This document shows positions 22,776 to 34,330 of a stretch of DNA of 64,000 nucleotides, one piece after another. A model generated the notes under the pieces. That model saw only the letters and a list, made by a program, of their open reading frames with translations. It did no database searches and was not told the DNA's origin. This DNA comes from Xenopus tropicalis (taxonomy: Eukaryota > Chordata > Amphibia > Anura > Pipidae). The stretch spans positions 56,326,516 through 56,390,515 of the forward strand of contig NC_030685.2 of the NCBI RefSeq assembly GCF_000004195.4, in the 5' to 3' direction. The position numbers and the translations under genes were made by a program. How positions within the stretch are numbered: the first letter of the stretch is position 1; each line of letters starts with the position of its first letter.

Positions 22776-23736
22776 GTATTATTTAAAGGTCCACCGCCCC
22801 AGTGACAAGTAGGAAATAGCAGTCCTAGGTAAGGAATTGGGCATGTTTTAGGATTGTGCACATACACAATACACATACTGTAAGTGCCTCTCCCCTCAGT
22901 CAGAGCTGTATTGGAGGGGCAATTGTCAGGTGTCAGTGCTCTGAAAAAGCCAAGCATGAAGACAGAGTTGTCCTGGGGTGTCCACACCCACCCGGGGCCT
23001 CCAACTCAAAAACCCTCTTGATATCCCATTAGCCCAGGTCAAACCTGCACAGAGTCCTGAGGCAATGCTAGAATGCAGTGTGCCTTTTTTGCACATGCTG
23101 TTATGAAAACGACCCATTAAGTCTTTTAATTTCCATCTATTGCCGACATTTTTTTAATGCAATCATGTACATTAGCTAAATATTCCTCCTAGAGGTACAA
23201 ACTGATGCCAGATGTTTGATTTCACCCTGTGTTCTGCTGCTTAAATTGCTGATGCATAAAAACCTAACCAGAATACATGTCATGTTCTAATTAATATTTC
23301 TTTCACGCATTAACTTCCGGTGAAGCAGTAATGCAATGCAGAGTCAAACCTGCCAGATTAGGCTCTGTTCTGTAGAACAACAAAGCTCATGTTTCCTGAC
23401 CGCTGATTATTATAATAGTTGTGCCAGCAGCTTTGGTAATTAAGCAGAAATCCTGTTGCTTTTGTGCAGTGAGTGTTGCACAGCAGTTGTATTGCTGATG
23501 GGCTGTACGTGCAAAAGGAAGGAGCTAAGGAACATACAGAAAAAATAAGCATTTTCTAGAGTCAGGAACATTGAGCACCTGTGATGTTTATTCCATCCAC
23601 AGACCAGAGTTGTTGGTGCCTGTCAGGAGTCAAGGTTTTTTATGTTCTGCACTTGTTACCTTTCATGATGCAGTTTTTATGATCAGTCAGTTTGTTAGAT
23701 AAATGGACAAGTATGATGTTTTAGCAAACAAAACAC
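22776..23736. other. Unassigned stretch
   Basis: No exon, RNA gene or clear repeat terminus. Short minus-strand frames at 22772-23117 and 23358-23552 show no domain. Confidence 0.4.
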
Positions 23737-23739
23737 AAA

Positions 23740-24476
23740 GGGGCCGATTCACTACAGTCAGTGCCGGATTTCAACTGGTGGCGCCCCGAGGCCACCCCCA
23801 TTCGGTGCCCCCCCCTGCCCCTCCCTGCTGCGCAAACGTGCATGCGTGACCAACACCCCCCCCCCACGCAATTATCGCTTCTTATTTTTTGCGACTTAAC
23901 GCTCGATTCATTAAAAGGACAGGTGTCAGAATTTAGACGCAATGTTCTTTGCGTTATTTAATTTGCGATGAGTGTTTTTCTTGTGTTATTTCCCGCTGCT
24001 CGCAATATCTTTCGGCGCTTGCTATATTAGCGCATGATTTTACGCATGTAACCATTACTTTCGGAAAACTACTTTTCTGAAAAATACCATTTCCCTGAAA
24101 ACTGGAGGATGCATGACTCTAGGGCCAACACATACTTGAAAAAATCCCACTGTAAAGTCCATGTTTTGTTGCCAAAAGCTTACGAACCACCATTTTCTGT
24201 AAGTACCGTCTGCCCCAAGTAGGTGTTAATTTTCGCACAGAGAAATGCGATATTTAGTGCATTTAACGCTTCATATGTGTTTGTGAATCATGCGTTAGTA
24301 TTATATCTATGTGAGGTAAATAACGCATTGCGATGTGATATGATATGCGTTTTAACTCATGCGAAATGACTGATGAATCGGGACTTATTTATCGCATGCT
24401 TTTTTGCGTTAAAAAGCATGCGATAAATAAGTCCCGATTCATCATAAGCATTATCACACTTTAGTGAATCGGCCCC
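23740..24476. mobile_element. MITE with GGGGCCGATTCACTA ends (AAA target duplication), hAT fragment inside
   Basis: The left end GGGGCCGATTCACTA is inverted exactly as TTAGTGAATCGGCCCC on the right, and AAA flanks both (23737-23739, 24477-24479). The body is rich in GCG-containing motifs such as CGCATGATTTTACGCATG. A GC-rich piece starting CAGTGCCGGATTTCAACTGG (about 23759-23870) looks like a hAT-type MITE inserted near the left end. Near the right end lies a 34-bp perfect hairpin (24371-24444). The same family occurs at 29857-31202. Confidence 0.85.
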
Positions 24477-24479
24477 AAA

Positions 24480-25282
24480 GTGTTGTACTATTCTTTCTTT
24501 CAGCTGTCCTGTATAGGACAAAGCCGGCTGTACTAACCCTCCCTTTAAAGTGGCATTTTTGGGGAGAAGTTCTGCCAAGATCTGCCAAGATTAGCTAAAG
24601 CTTTGTCATTGGCATTTAACACTGCAAGAAAGTAGCTGAAAAGTCATTGCCCAGACTCCTATGGACAATTATTGGTGAATGCTATAGGCCCTATATACAT
24701 GCTGGCTTTGGCCACAACTAAACATACTGACAGATCTGTGATCAATAAGATACTTGTACAGTGCATCCAGTTACTGTGGGCCTCTCAGATATGTAGCCAT
24801 TGACGTCACCATGCTTACTTGCAGGCATGCCACCCTGTGAGCCATTTGCTGTGGTATACTTTGTAATTATAGCTTGATCCTCCCTGCTGCTAGCTACATA
24901 AGGGCTATGCTGGTGTATGTAATGCACATGTGGCCCAGGACTATGTCACACAAGGGGTTATTTATAGGGATGAGTGAACTTTTTCTTGTTGTATGGTTTT
25001 ACGGTGAAATCCTTGCTAGAATTCTCTCCATTCGGTCTGTTTTGTCAGAATAAAAAACATGTGGCCTGTCATTATTGTGTCAAGCTTGCCTGCTTCAAGA
25101 TTTACACTTCTGACATCAACGCATCAACATCAGGACAGGTAGAATTAGAGGTACTGTGTTACATTGCCATCCAGCAAGTGTCAATCCGAGGGAGCAGGAA
25201 GCCTGCACAAAACCCTGTGCTCCATTTAGATCGTCCCTGACAAAAACACCTAACTGAAATCAGCTAGTTTTTCTCATTACTA
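24480..25282. other. Unassigned stretch
   Basis: GGGATGAGTGAACTTTTTCT near 24968 may be a degraded terminus of the TAGTGATGAGC family. Nothing else supportable. Confidence 0.35.
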
Positions 25283-25290
25283 GTGATTTA

Positions 25291-25593
25291 TAGTGATGAG
25301 CAAATCTGTCCCACTTCACTTCGGCAAAAACTTTTTGAAACTCATTAAAGTCAATAGGTGACAAAATTTTCCCTTTGACAAATTTTAAATCAATGGGTGT
25401 TTTTTGTATCAGCTACATTTTTGTCTGGCGACTTTTCTGTCTCTGCTACATTTTTATCTCTGCAACATTATCGTCTTTGTGTCTTTTTTTGCGCCAAAAA
25501 TTTTGCCGCAGTTTTACAAAAAAATTCTCTGATGGTGAAATGAGGAATTTTGCTGAGAATCCATGCCTGGCGAAAAAAAAACGCTCATCACTA
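25291..25593. mobile_element. TAGTGATGAGC-family MITE, copy 1
   Basis: It opens TAGTGATGAGCAAATCTGTC and closes CGCTCATCACTA, inverted termini. Flanks GTGATTTA (25283-25290) and GCGACCTA (25594-25601) match at 5 of 8, all differences being C/T, consistent with a worn 8-bp hAT-type duplication. Interior phrases CACTTCGGCAAAAACTTTTT and AATCCATGCCTGGCGAAA recur at 30163 and 53616. Confidence 0.8.
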
Positions 25594-25601
25594 GCGACCT
25601 A

Positions 25602-28230
25602 CATAGAGTAAAAAGATTGCTATTCCTGAGAATACTCTCTGGTATGAAACTGATTATTACTAACCTTTACGATTTTTTTAACTTTCCCTACCAAAACATT
25701 TTGTATAATTGGTAATGAAAATTCCATTACTTTTCTGTAAATGCTGAAGTTTATTTTGTTGTGATTTTGTTGTGATCTGTCTTGACTCCGTGTAATATTA
25801 ATTTTCACAAATACTTGTTATCAAGTAATCATGACAAAATAAAACTCAGCAGCAAATAAAAGCAATTATTTTCATTATTTTGATTTCCATTTTTCACAGA
25901 GCAATTCAGGTTTTACTACATAGCTGTTTTCTTAGAGCAGCCATATGCTAGCCACCCAACCACACGGTTATGTTCTTAGTTGCATGTGTGGGCCTCATGA
26001 AAGATTCAGCTGATCAAAATGTTAATGGGTACAAGAGAACAGAGTCAACTACTGACCTGACTGCCCTGATATGACATGTGTATCAAATTATTTGCCTAAC
26101 CAAAACTGCATGAGCTGGACTTCTGCATCTGACTGAATAACCAGCTAGATCCATGCCATTTGAGCATCTTTGTGTGCAAGCATTCCTACTTTCTGTGGCT
26201 TTTTTTATGGATTATTTATCTACTTGTCTAGTTTAAAGTAATTGATTCAATACTAGGGTCTCATAGAGGTAGAAATAAAGAGATGCTCCTCAAAAAGCCC
26301 AAAGTATATTAAACACATGAGGCCTGCAAATCTCCAATCTTTGTTCCCAAATGGTTTTATCGGAGTTATGATTTGTATCATTTTCTGTTAATATGTGTCC
26401 ACTCTATAGGATATTTTAATGTGTTTGTTAATAATACATTATACTGCTTGTTCACAGGGAACTGAAATGTTAAACCAGTGGCAAAATATTAAAATATTAT
26501 CAAGCAATTGTGAAGCTTGTTGTGCTTTAGGTACTACTTTGTTTAACACCTGTCTGTATTCTCAAGTTACTTATTTGTTTTCAGGTATAAGAATTTTTTT
26601 TCTGTGTGGGAGGTGGAGGCAGTAGGGGTGCCACCTGTCTGGCTTTCATCTGGATTGCTAGGTTTTTAGAAGGGTTGTCTGGGTTAAAAATGCCTGTCCG
26701 GATTTCCAAATTTCCAGTCAGACATGCAAGTCGGTGAGTGCTGTACGTCTGCTCTATGGAGCAATCCATGGCTAGGTACAGGCACACTTCTGCACCCCTA
26801 AGTCTAGTACTTGCATCCAGCATCATAATAAATAATAAAGCTTTAGTTCTTCTTTTAACATGTATAACAAATACATCTCCCTCAGAAATAGCTTTTGGGC
26901 TTTCCAGGATCAAAGGGTCAGACAGTTTTGAAGTGTCCTGAAAATATTATCATTGCCTTGAAATATGGCAGGCATTTGTTCCTATACCCTGAGGCAATTA
27001 CAATTGATTTGATGGATGTCAAGTCAATCAGGCTTGCAAACAGGGGATTCCCCTTATAACAGATCTGAGCCACATTTCTTCAAGACTGGGTTAGACATTG
27101 ATCCTTCTGCTTGTGATGTTCCTGCTAATTTAGCATTCGGGAGAATACAAGATGAATTACACCTTTACAAGGTCAAACAGCTCTGTTCTATAGCACTTCT
27201 TTTTTTAAAAATAGAAGACAGCCATTCATTGTATTGTTTATAGCAAGTTGCATCTCTTTAAGTCATCCTCCATTTGATGTGTAGTACGATGTGTCAGTTG
27301 CTTGATTTTTAGTGTTTGTCTTTCTGTCTAACTTTCATATATTATTAACATTGATATATTAAAATTAAACCATGTGCTATTTGTGGCAAAGTGAGGCCCT
27401 AGGGAAGGGGGTGATCCACAGATGTGGGCTATGCAGGTATACACCATATTGCTGAACCCTACAAGCGTAAAGCTTACCCATACTATCATGTGTATAAATC
27501 CTGCAAACCTGCATTGACTTTAATTTATTATAACTGATTGTGAGGAACTGGAGTTCATTTAACATAGCAGGTGTGATACTAGGACCACAAACTTTCACAT
27601 GTAAAAATATTATACAGAAAGTGCTGCATTGTCCTACAATGCACCTGTTGTGCCTTTCGGTGGGCATAAGGTGCTAGGTGCTGTACACAATGGCATAATG
27701 AGGCCCTGTACATTAGAGAGGGCTCTGTTTGTGCGTTCTGCTACTCAAGTTGTTGTGACAATTATATGCGCAGGGTATGGTATTTGCATGTGATGCCCAA
27801 AATATCTTGGGTGCTTCTTGAACTCCATATAAACAGTTTTTTTACCTATAAAAAAAAGTTTGTACTTCTGTACTCTGTACAATATATCTATAATAAAAAC
27901 AGAATGTACGCAGCTCTGTATGAGCCAGTTGTAAACGGAAATGTATGCTTTTTTTTTTACTTTTTCATGAATTCCACTTTAGAAGAATAGAGAGGCTGAG
28001 GATACCTGGCGGTACTTTTCCTATTCTCTCTGTTATTCCCTCTGCTTTGGAGCAACACTTGTTTGTTCTACTGGTTCTGTGCAGGGACAGGAATGTGGGA
28101 GCTATGAGCTGAAAGGAAGGCCTGCAGAGGAAAGTAGAGAGAAATGTACAGCATTGCTGCAAATAAACCTCTCCTTAGAGTAGTGTTTAGATCAAAGAAG
28201 CTTTGAAAGGAATATTACAGCACAGTCTGT
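25602..28230. other. Unassigned stretch
   Basis: Includes frames of 96-110 codons (26581-26913 and 27377-27667, minus) with no recognisable domain. GGGGTGCCACCTGTCTGGC near 26616 resembles a Xenopus repeat terminus. No supportable gene. Confidence 0.35.
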
Positions 28231-28266
28231 CCTGACCCTGGGTGGAGGCCTGACCCTGGGTGGAGG
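28231..28266. repeat. Tandem duplication, 2 units of 18 bp
   Basis: CCTGACCCTGGGTGGAGG appears twice head-to-tail. Both copies are identical. Confidence 0.95.
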
Positions 28267-29856
28267 CACAAGAGTTTATAGTTGTTCTGCCTCTCTTATA
28301 GGGGAGGGCTTCTGTCCAGTTGTAGCACCAACAAGTGGAAATGAGTTCAGGTTATTCTTCAGCAGTAAAAGAGCGATTTAAAAGATGAGTGAAAAGGATG
28401 TGGGCAGTGTTCAGTAATGTTCAGTGTGGGTATATGAATGCCAAGAGTTGCTAAAAGTTGTGATATTAACAAAATAACTGCCACCCTAATTCTCTTGCAC
28501 AGGGCATGTGCAGTAAGCTATAGGGCATAAAAGCCAGAAGACTTATCTGAGGTTCTTCAGTTAAGTTTTACTTTTGAGAATGGACCACATCGATTAATGA
28601 TTTATTAAGGACTTGCTTTATCCTATGTGCTTACTATCCAGGCATATGTCAGTGTATGAGTGTATTGAGTAATATTAGTGTAACCAGAAAGGACTGCAAT
28701 GAACTGGCATTTTTTCCAGATGGCGAGACATGTAGCATTAAGAATCCCATACAAGTCATAATGGAAAGTACTGTATCAAAGTCAAACAGAGATTGATTGG
28801 TATTCTATTTTCCATTCCCCACTTCCACCCCAGCTTTACTTTTGCACGCTCCTTATTCTTTAGCGAACACTGAAGGGATTATATTGGAAATCTATTGGGT
28901 AATCCTGTCCTTTTATTTTGTTAAACCTTGATCTGGAATTTTACATAATGCATATGTACCTTATCTAATAAAAGTAATCACTTCCCTACAATTATATTTT
29001 TAGGTGTCTCCTCATATTGCTTGCTACTGATACGCAGCACTGCATGGCAACTTCTACTTCTATATATATATATAGGCTTTCTATATATATATATATAGGC
29101 TTTCTGAAAATATATAGTTAACTTCTTGTATGGGATATTATATACAGCATTATAAAGTTGTTCTTCTGTCAGTTATCACTAGACACGAGATACCAAGGTG
29201 TTCTATGACACTATGAAGGTACATAGCTATAGGCTTAGTTCAAACATCAGGCAAAATGTCATTTTTGTGTTGACAAAAGACAAAAAGACATCAGCATTGC
29301 TACATCAATGCTAATGCATCAACAATGTTTTGTTTTCCCTGGCTCGCTTACTGCACACGCCATTTAATAAGCCTAAATAAAATGTGCTTCATCTGTAGCT
29401 TTTAGATATTTGCTGGCCTTGCTTTGCATTTTTCTATAGACATAACTATCTCTCTAATCCTTTAGCTTTATCTACTTACACAGGTACAGATACACACCAT
29501 GCTAACGCATACGTTCTCTTGATATAATATACCCCTCTTTAACGTCAGGGAATGTTGTGTTGTGCTTTGGATCTAATATCCCCATCATGTTAAAGTACCA
29601 TTTATAATTATCATGTTTATGTAGCAATTAGCATAAGATTTACTGAAGATTCTGCAGCTGTGAAAGGTTCATGATATCTTTATGTTTGTTGCATTGCAAC
29701 CCTGTACTTATTACAATTCCCAAGGGAGCAATAGATAACTATAAAATGCCCCACAGTCCAGACAGGACAGTTCTTTTGGAACAGACCCTGCTGGAAATAT
29801 TATCAGCTCTGTTGAAAAGGTCTTGTAACAAAGAACAAGAAGGTTTTTCACATTAT
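28267..29856. other. Unassigned stretch with a duplicated TA tract
   Basis: A unit of CTATATATATATATATAGGC type occurs twice in a row at 29060-29105. No exon or RNA gene found. Confidence 0.4.
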
Positions 29857-31202
29857 GGGGCCGATTCACTAAAGTGGGATAAAACGTGCGCTATTTATAG
29901 CGTGCAGTAAAAATTTTATCGCGTCTTAATTTTCGCGATTTGTCGCACGATTCACTATAAGCATACTTGCACTATTTTACGCGCGATATTGCTATTTTAA
30001 CTCGCGATGACTATTTTCAAGCGGTATTTGACAGTACATGCGCTAAATAACGCACGCGAATAGTCGCCGCATATGAATAGTAGCTTAGAAATAGTATATA
30101 TAAATAGTAGCCACATATAAATGGTATCATATAAATAGTAGATGCTTATAAATAGTAGCCACTAGTGATGAGCAAATGTGTTCTGGTTATCTTTGGTGAA
30201 AAATTAGCAAATCTTTAGAAAGATCCACGAAACGGCAAAAATATTGTGCGGGCAAAAAAATTGTTGCCCGCGACTATTATTTTTTGACGGTTGTGTAAAT
30301 TTTGGTCGTGCGGTGAATTTTTGCGTGGCGAGTTTTTTCATGCATTTTGCCATTGGCAGATTGTTTTGCGAAACGCATGAAAAAATTTGCCACGGAAAAA
30401 TTCACCGCACGTCCAAAAATTCGCTGCGAATCCATGCCTGGCGAAACATTTCATCACTTGTAGCCGCATATAAATAGTCGTGCGAATGAACGCACACCAT
30501 GTTAGCCATACACGCCAATACTTGCAGAAAATTACTGTATTAAATATGACCATTTCCCTGCAAACTGGCGGCTGCGTCACTCTAGGGGAAACACATACTT
30601 GAATAAATAACACTGTAAGTCCATATTTTATTGCCAAAAGCTCATTTACTGTACTTTTCTATAATTATTATACCTAGTAATGTATTTTGTGCGACTAAAT
30701 ATTTACCGCTACAGTACTGTATATTATGGCGACTAAATATTTACCGCTATAGTACTTTATATTATGGCGACTAAAGATTTACCACTATAGTACTGTATAT
30801 TAGTAGTAAAATTCCATACATGCCAAGACTTTAGTAAAATTTAGTAAAAAGACACATACTTGAATAAATAACACTGCTAAGTCCATATTTTATTGCCAAA
30901 AACTCATTTACTGTACTTTTCTATAATTTTTCGCCTGCCTGTAGTAGGAGTTAATTTTCGCATAGACCAATGCGATATTTAGCGCGCCTAAGTGTTTGTG
31001 AATCATGCGATCGTATTCTTTTCAGCGCGGAAATTAACACATGCGGTAAAACTAGCGCATGTGGTCGCGCAAAAAATAACGCATGCGATATGGCGACTTA
31101 ACGCACGCGATAATACTATGGTGAATCGCGCGCTAATTATTGCGTCTATTTTAACGCAAAAAAGCTTCAATAAATGTTATCGCACTTTAGTGAATCAGGC
31201 CC
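29857..31202. mobile_element. MITE with GGGGCCGATTCACTA ends, enlarged by internal repeats and a nested hAT element
   Basis: The left end GGGGCCGATTCACTAAAGTG is inverted as CACTTTAGTGAATCAGGCCC on the right; no target duplication is clear. It shares ACTCTAGGG-AACACATACTT and TTGCCAAAAGCT with 23740-24476. It carries three 38-bp tandem units (30691, 30729, 30767), a roughly 75-bp duplicated block (30591 and 30852) and a separate 297-bp MITE at 30163-30459. These additions explain why it is almost twice the length of its sister copy. Confidence 0.85.
30163..30459. mobile_element. TAGTGATGAGC-family MITE, copy 2, nested
   Basis: It starts TAGTGATGAGCAAATGTG and ends GAAACATTTCATCACTT. Flanks GTAGCCAC (30155-30162) and GTAGCCGC (30460-30467) match at 7 of 8, a clear 8-bp duplication of the hAT type. 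GCATTTTGCCATTGGCAG-centred arms make it a hairpin. It lies inside the larger element at 29857-31202. Confidence 0.9.
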
Positions 31203-32429
31203 ACTGTTGGTAAAAATGGCACCTGCAGCTGGAAGAAGAATATATAACAGTCTTTAAGCTATAAAAGGGTTTGTGTACATCCCCAAGTGCAGTTGTGCTA
31301 CCCACTATTTCCCACCTTCAGTTCTGCGTAACACCATTTTAATAAAGGTACTTGTGTTGAAATGGACTCCTTGTACTTCTGTATAGTTAGACTCAGCTCT
31401 GTTAAGTCATATCTACCATCTGAATCGAGTGCTGCTGGGCCTATTGACATAGGGGAACCTGACTACCATCACCTCCATGCAAAGCACACATAAAACTGTT
31501 TATTTTGGTGAATCAGCCACAATTGTGCTGTGTCTGGTGCAACTGCTTTAAGTGCATCACCCTCTTGTGACCATAGTAATGCTGGAATTCAAAAGAAAAA
31601 TGCTGCATTGTGGGAACAAAATATGGCAATTACATTCAAAATTGCACTTTTCTCACTGCACTTGCAGACATGTGCCCCATGTACCCCAAAGGCGGCTGAT
31701 ATTATCCAATGGTTCTTAGATCCAACTACATTTATGCCTAGGAACAGAGACACACAGGTGCCTTTTAGCATGCCCCTGGCTGCTTTTCAACAGATGCTGA
31801 GATGAAAATCACTGCTTCCTATGAGGTCCTTGAAACACTGCTGAAATAAATATTTATGGTAATGGACAAAACACCATAAATCTTTGTATCAGCAAGTTGA
31901 ACCTCACACAGTAATTCAAATGTAATATAGAAATGGTTACAAATGAATATACAAATGAATAAATGGATATTGATATCAGGAATTGCTGAAAATATAAACA
32001 GATAGATACATAGGCCGAGAGAAATATAGTGATAGATGATACACAGAGGATAGATAGATAGATAGTAATTTATAATAGCATAAAGACTATAATATAAATA
32101 TAGCTAGAAGTAGCTTGTTATATTCCCCATAGTAGGTCTGCTGGATAATTATATTTCATCAGAATAAATTGCAAGGACATTTTAAAGGACATGTTAATCA
32201 GCAAGAAACATCCCTAGTGAGTGAAAGCTCTCCAGATCTATGAAACCTCTTTACTTAAGTATGTGAAATAATGCCTCCACTTAATAAAAGGCCTCTACAA
32301 AATGTATGGGGGAAAAATTCTCATGAATTAATTTTTAAAACTATTATGTCTTGGCTAAAACTAGAATTTGATATTAGCCATGGGTATTTTTTCATATATA
32401 TATTTTCCTTAAATCAACTAAAGAGTTTA
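31203..32429. other. Unassigned stretch with a GATA microsatellite
   Basis: A GATA-repeat tract lies at 32049-32065. AATAAAGGTACTTGTGTTGA near 31343 has the look of an LTR polyadenylation region, but no LTR ends were found. The 91-codon frame at 31530-31805 is unrecognised. Confidence 0.35.
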
Positions 32430-32437
32430 GTAAGTAA

Positions 32438-32711
32438 TAGGGATTCACCAAATCCACTATTTTGAGATTTGGCACAACCCCGAATCCTTTGTGAAAGAGT
32501 CGGCTGAATACTGAACCAAATCCAAACCCTAGTTTGCACATAGAAATAAGGCCATGAAAGGGCTAAAGAGAAGCGCATGGTAAAAAAATGTTCAACTTCT
32601 GTGTATGTGACAAAAAGGATTCGGATTCAGTTAGCCAGGCACATGGATTCACCCGAATCCTGCTGAAAAAGACCAAATCCTGAGCCCAATCCTGGAGTTG
32701 ATGCATCCCTA
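32438..32711. mobile_element. hAT-like MITE with TAGGGATTCACC / GATGCATCCCTA ends
   Basis: Ends TAGGGATTCACCAAATCC and TTGATGCATCCCTA are inverted termini. Flanks GTAAGTAA (32430-32437) and GTTAGTAC (32712-32719) agree at 6 of 8. The interior phrases CCGAATCCTTTGTGAAAGAG and ACCCGAATCCTGCTGAAAAA are typical of an abundant Xenopus element. Moderately decayed. Confidence 0.8.
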
Positions 32712-32719
32712 GTTAGTAC

Positions 32720-34330
32720 ATCCTTATACAGTATTTAGCAGCAAAGATCAAATTGGGGAATTCCTGAAGGACTCCCAGCAATTCAATTTTATTTTCTATT
32801 TGGCAACACTTTCCAATATTCAGGAAAGCATTTACTGGCACATTCATCAAAGTTTATTAAATGTGTCATTTTGTCAGAATGTTTTTGGTTGCGTTCAGCA
32901 GTAAAATCCATTTAACTGGGTTACGATACTGCATTTTAGCAGCACTGAGTACTAACACCTAGCAGAATCTTAAATCCCTGGTGCCAGAAAGGAATTTCTC
33001 AATTCATACCAGCATGGAAAACAAGTTATTATGTGGGAAAAATATCCATGTATAATGCTCCTGTAGGCAGACGGAAGATATGTGTTTGCTGTATTATTTC
33101 ATTCATGGACTCACAAAAAAGTTATCCAGTTTTTCCAAGCAGGTAGACAAATAATTTTACAAAACACAGAGGATACCCTGAAATACATGATAGACTGGGA
33201 ATAGTATATGGGGATATGAAGTGGAATATCTACAATCCCCAAACACAGCTATCAAAGAATCAGCCCACTGGCTGTTTCTTACTTGAAAGACATTTTCCAG
33301 ATGATACATGGACATTTTCCAGTAGCACTAGATGTCCGCTTTTCTCTTTTAGCTCTTCCTACAAAAGCAATGGTCACAAACCTCTATTACAACTCACGGG
33401 GTAACGGAAAGAATCAAAAGAACACAAAATGTACTTAGATTTATTAGCAATCAGATTGACACGGTCTGGACACCTTGGAATATCTACTGTAAATCCAAAC
33501 AATGAACAATGGAATTCTCAGACTGAAATGGGAAAGTACTGGCTGACTCCCTGTTGTTTCTTGTACCCCCTATACTAACATCCCCCATAACCACACACAA
33601 GATAAGTGCATTACAGTTTTGACTGTTATTATAAAATATGTTGTGATTGTGACACCAATTTCAGATTGATGTTTGTATTTTTCCTTGATTAAAAATAAAT
33701 AAAAGAGATATAATAAATCTATTTTTTTCAGAAAAATAATTGTCTCCAAAAATGTACTTCTCTAAATCATTTAACAATATTTTCAGACAAAAGTAAACAT
33801 GGTTATTTTAATAGGTATCTGTTTAAGTGGTTAGGGACTGATTTATTCCTTGTGGCCTAGAGCAACTTACTCCTTACATCTCTGGCAGCAAATTTGTATT
33901 GCAAACGCTACATCGTCATGTCAGTTTTTCTCATTGTGTCTGGATGATGGTGCACCGAGCAAGGTATGTACAGTTGTGCTATACGCAACTGTAGATAATA
34001 AGAGTGATAGAAATATGAAACCTCATCAGTTTACCAAAGCCTAAAGCCTTTACTGATAAATCAATCCAATGTACTTAATTGGAAAATTCTGTATAGTTGC
34101 TCTTACTGCTTAAATATATTATACTTATGTAAATTAGTCAGAATGCAGTGTTTACATATAAGGATAATAGGATAATAACACATGGAGCATTAAGGTTACT
34201 GATACTTCAGGCAAGGACTGAAATCGTGCCAACTGGAAAAGGGGTGATAGAAGATCAGGAACAGGCTAGACAAATTCAGGGGAGAACAACCAGGGACAGG
34301 AAGAAGTGGCACAGAGAGGGGCACGTAGAG
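32720..34330. other. Unassigned stretch
   Basis: No exon seen. GACTGATTTATTCC near 33837 and TGATAAATCAATCC near 34054 could be inverted ends of a decayed 220-bp MITE. Purine-rich sequence from about 34200 leads into the minisatellite. Confidence 0.35.

Noticed and set aside
26581..26913. 110-codon minus-strand frame
   Set aside because: No recognisable domain, and its start overlaps repeat-like sequence; no splice or conservation evidence available.
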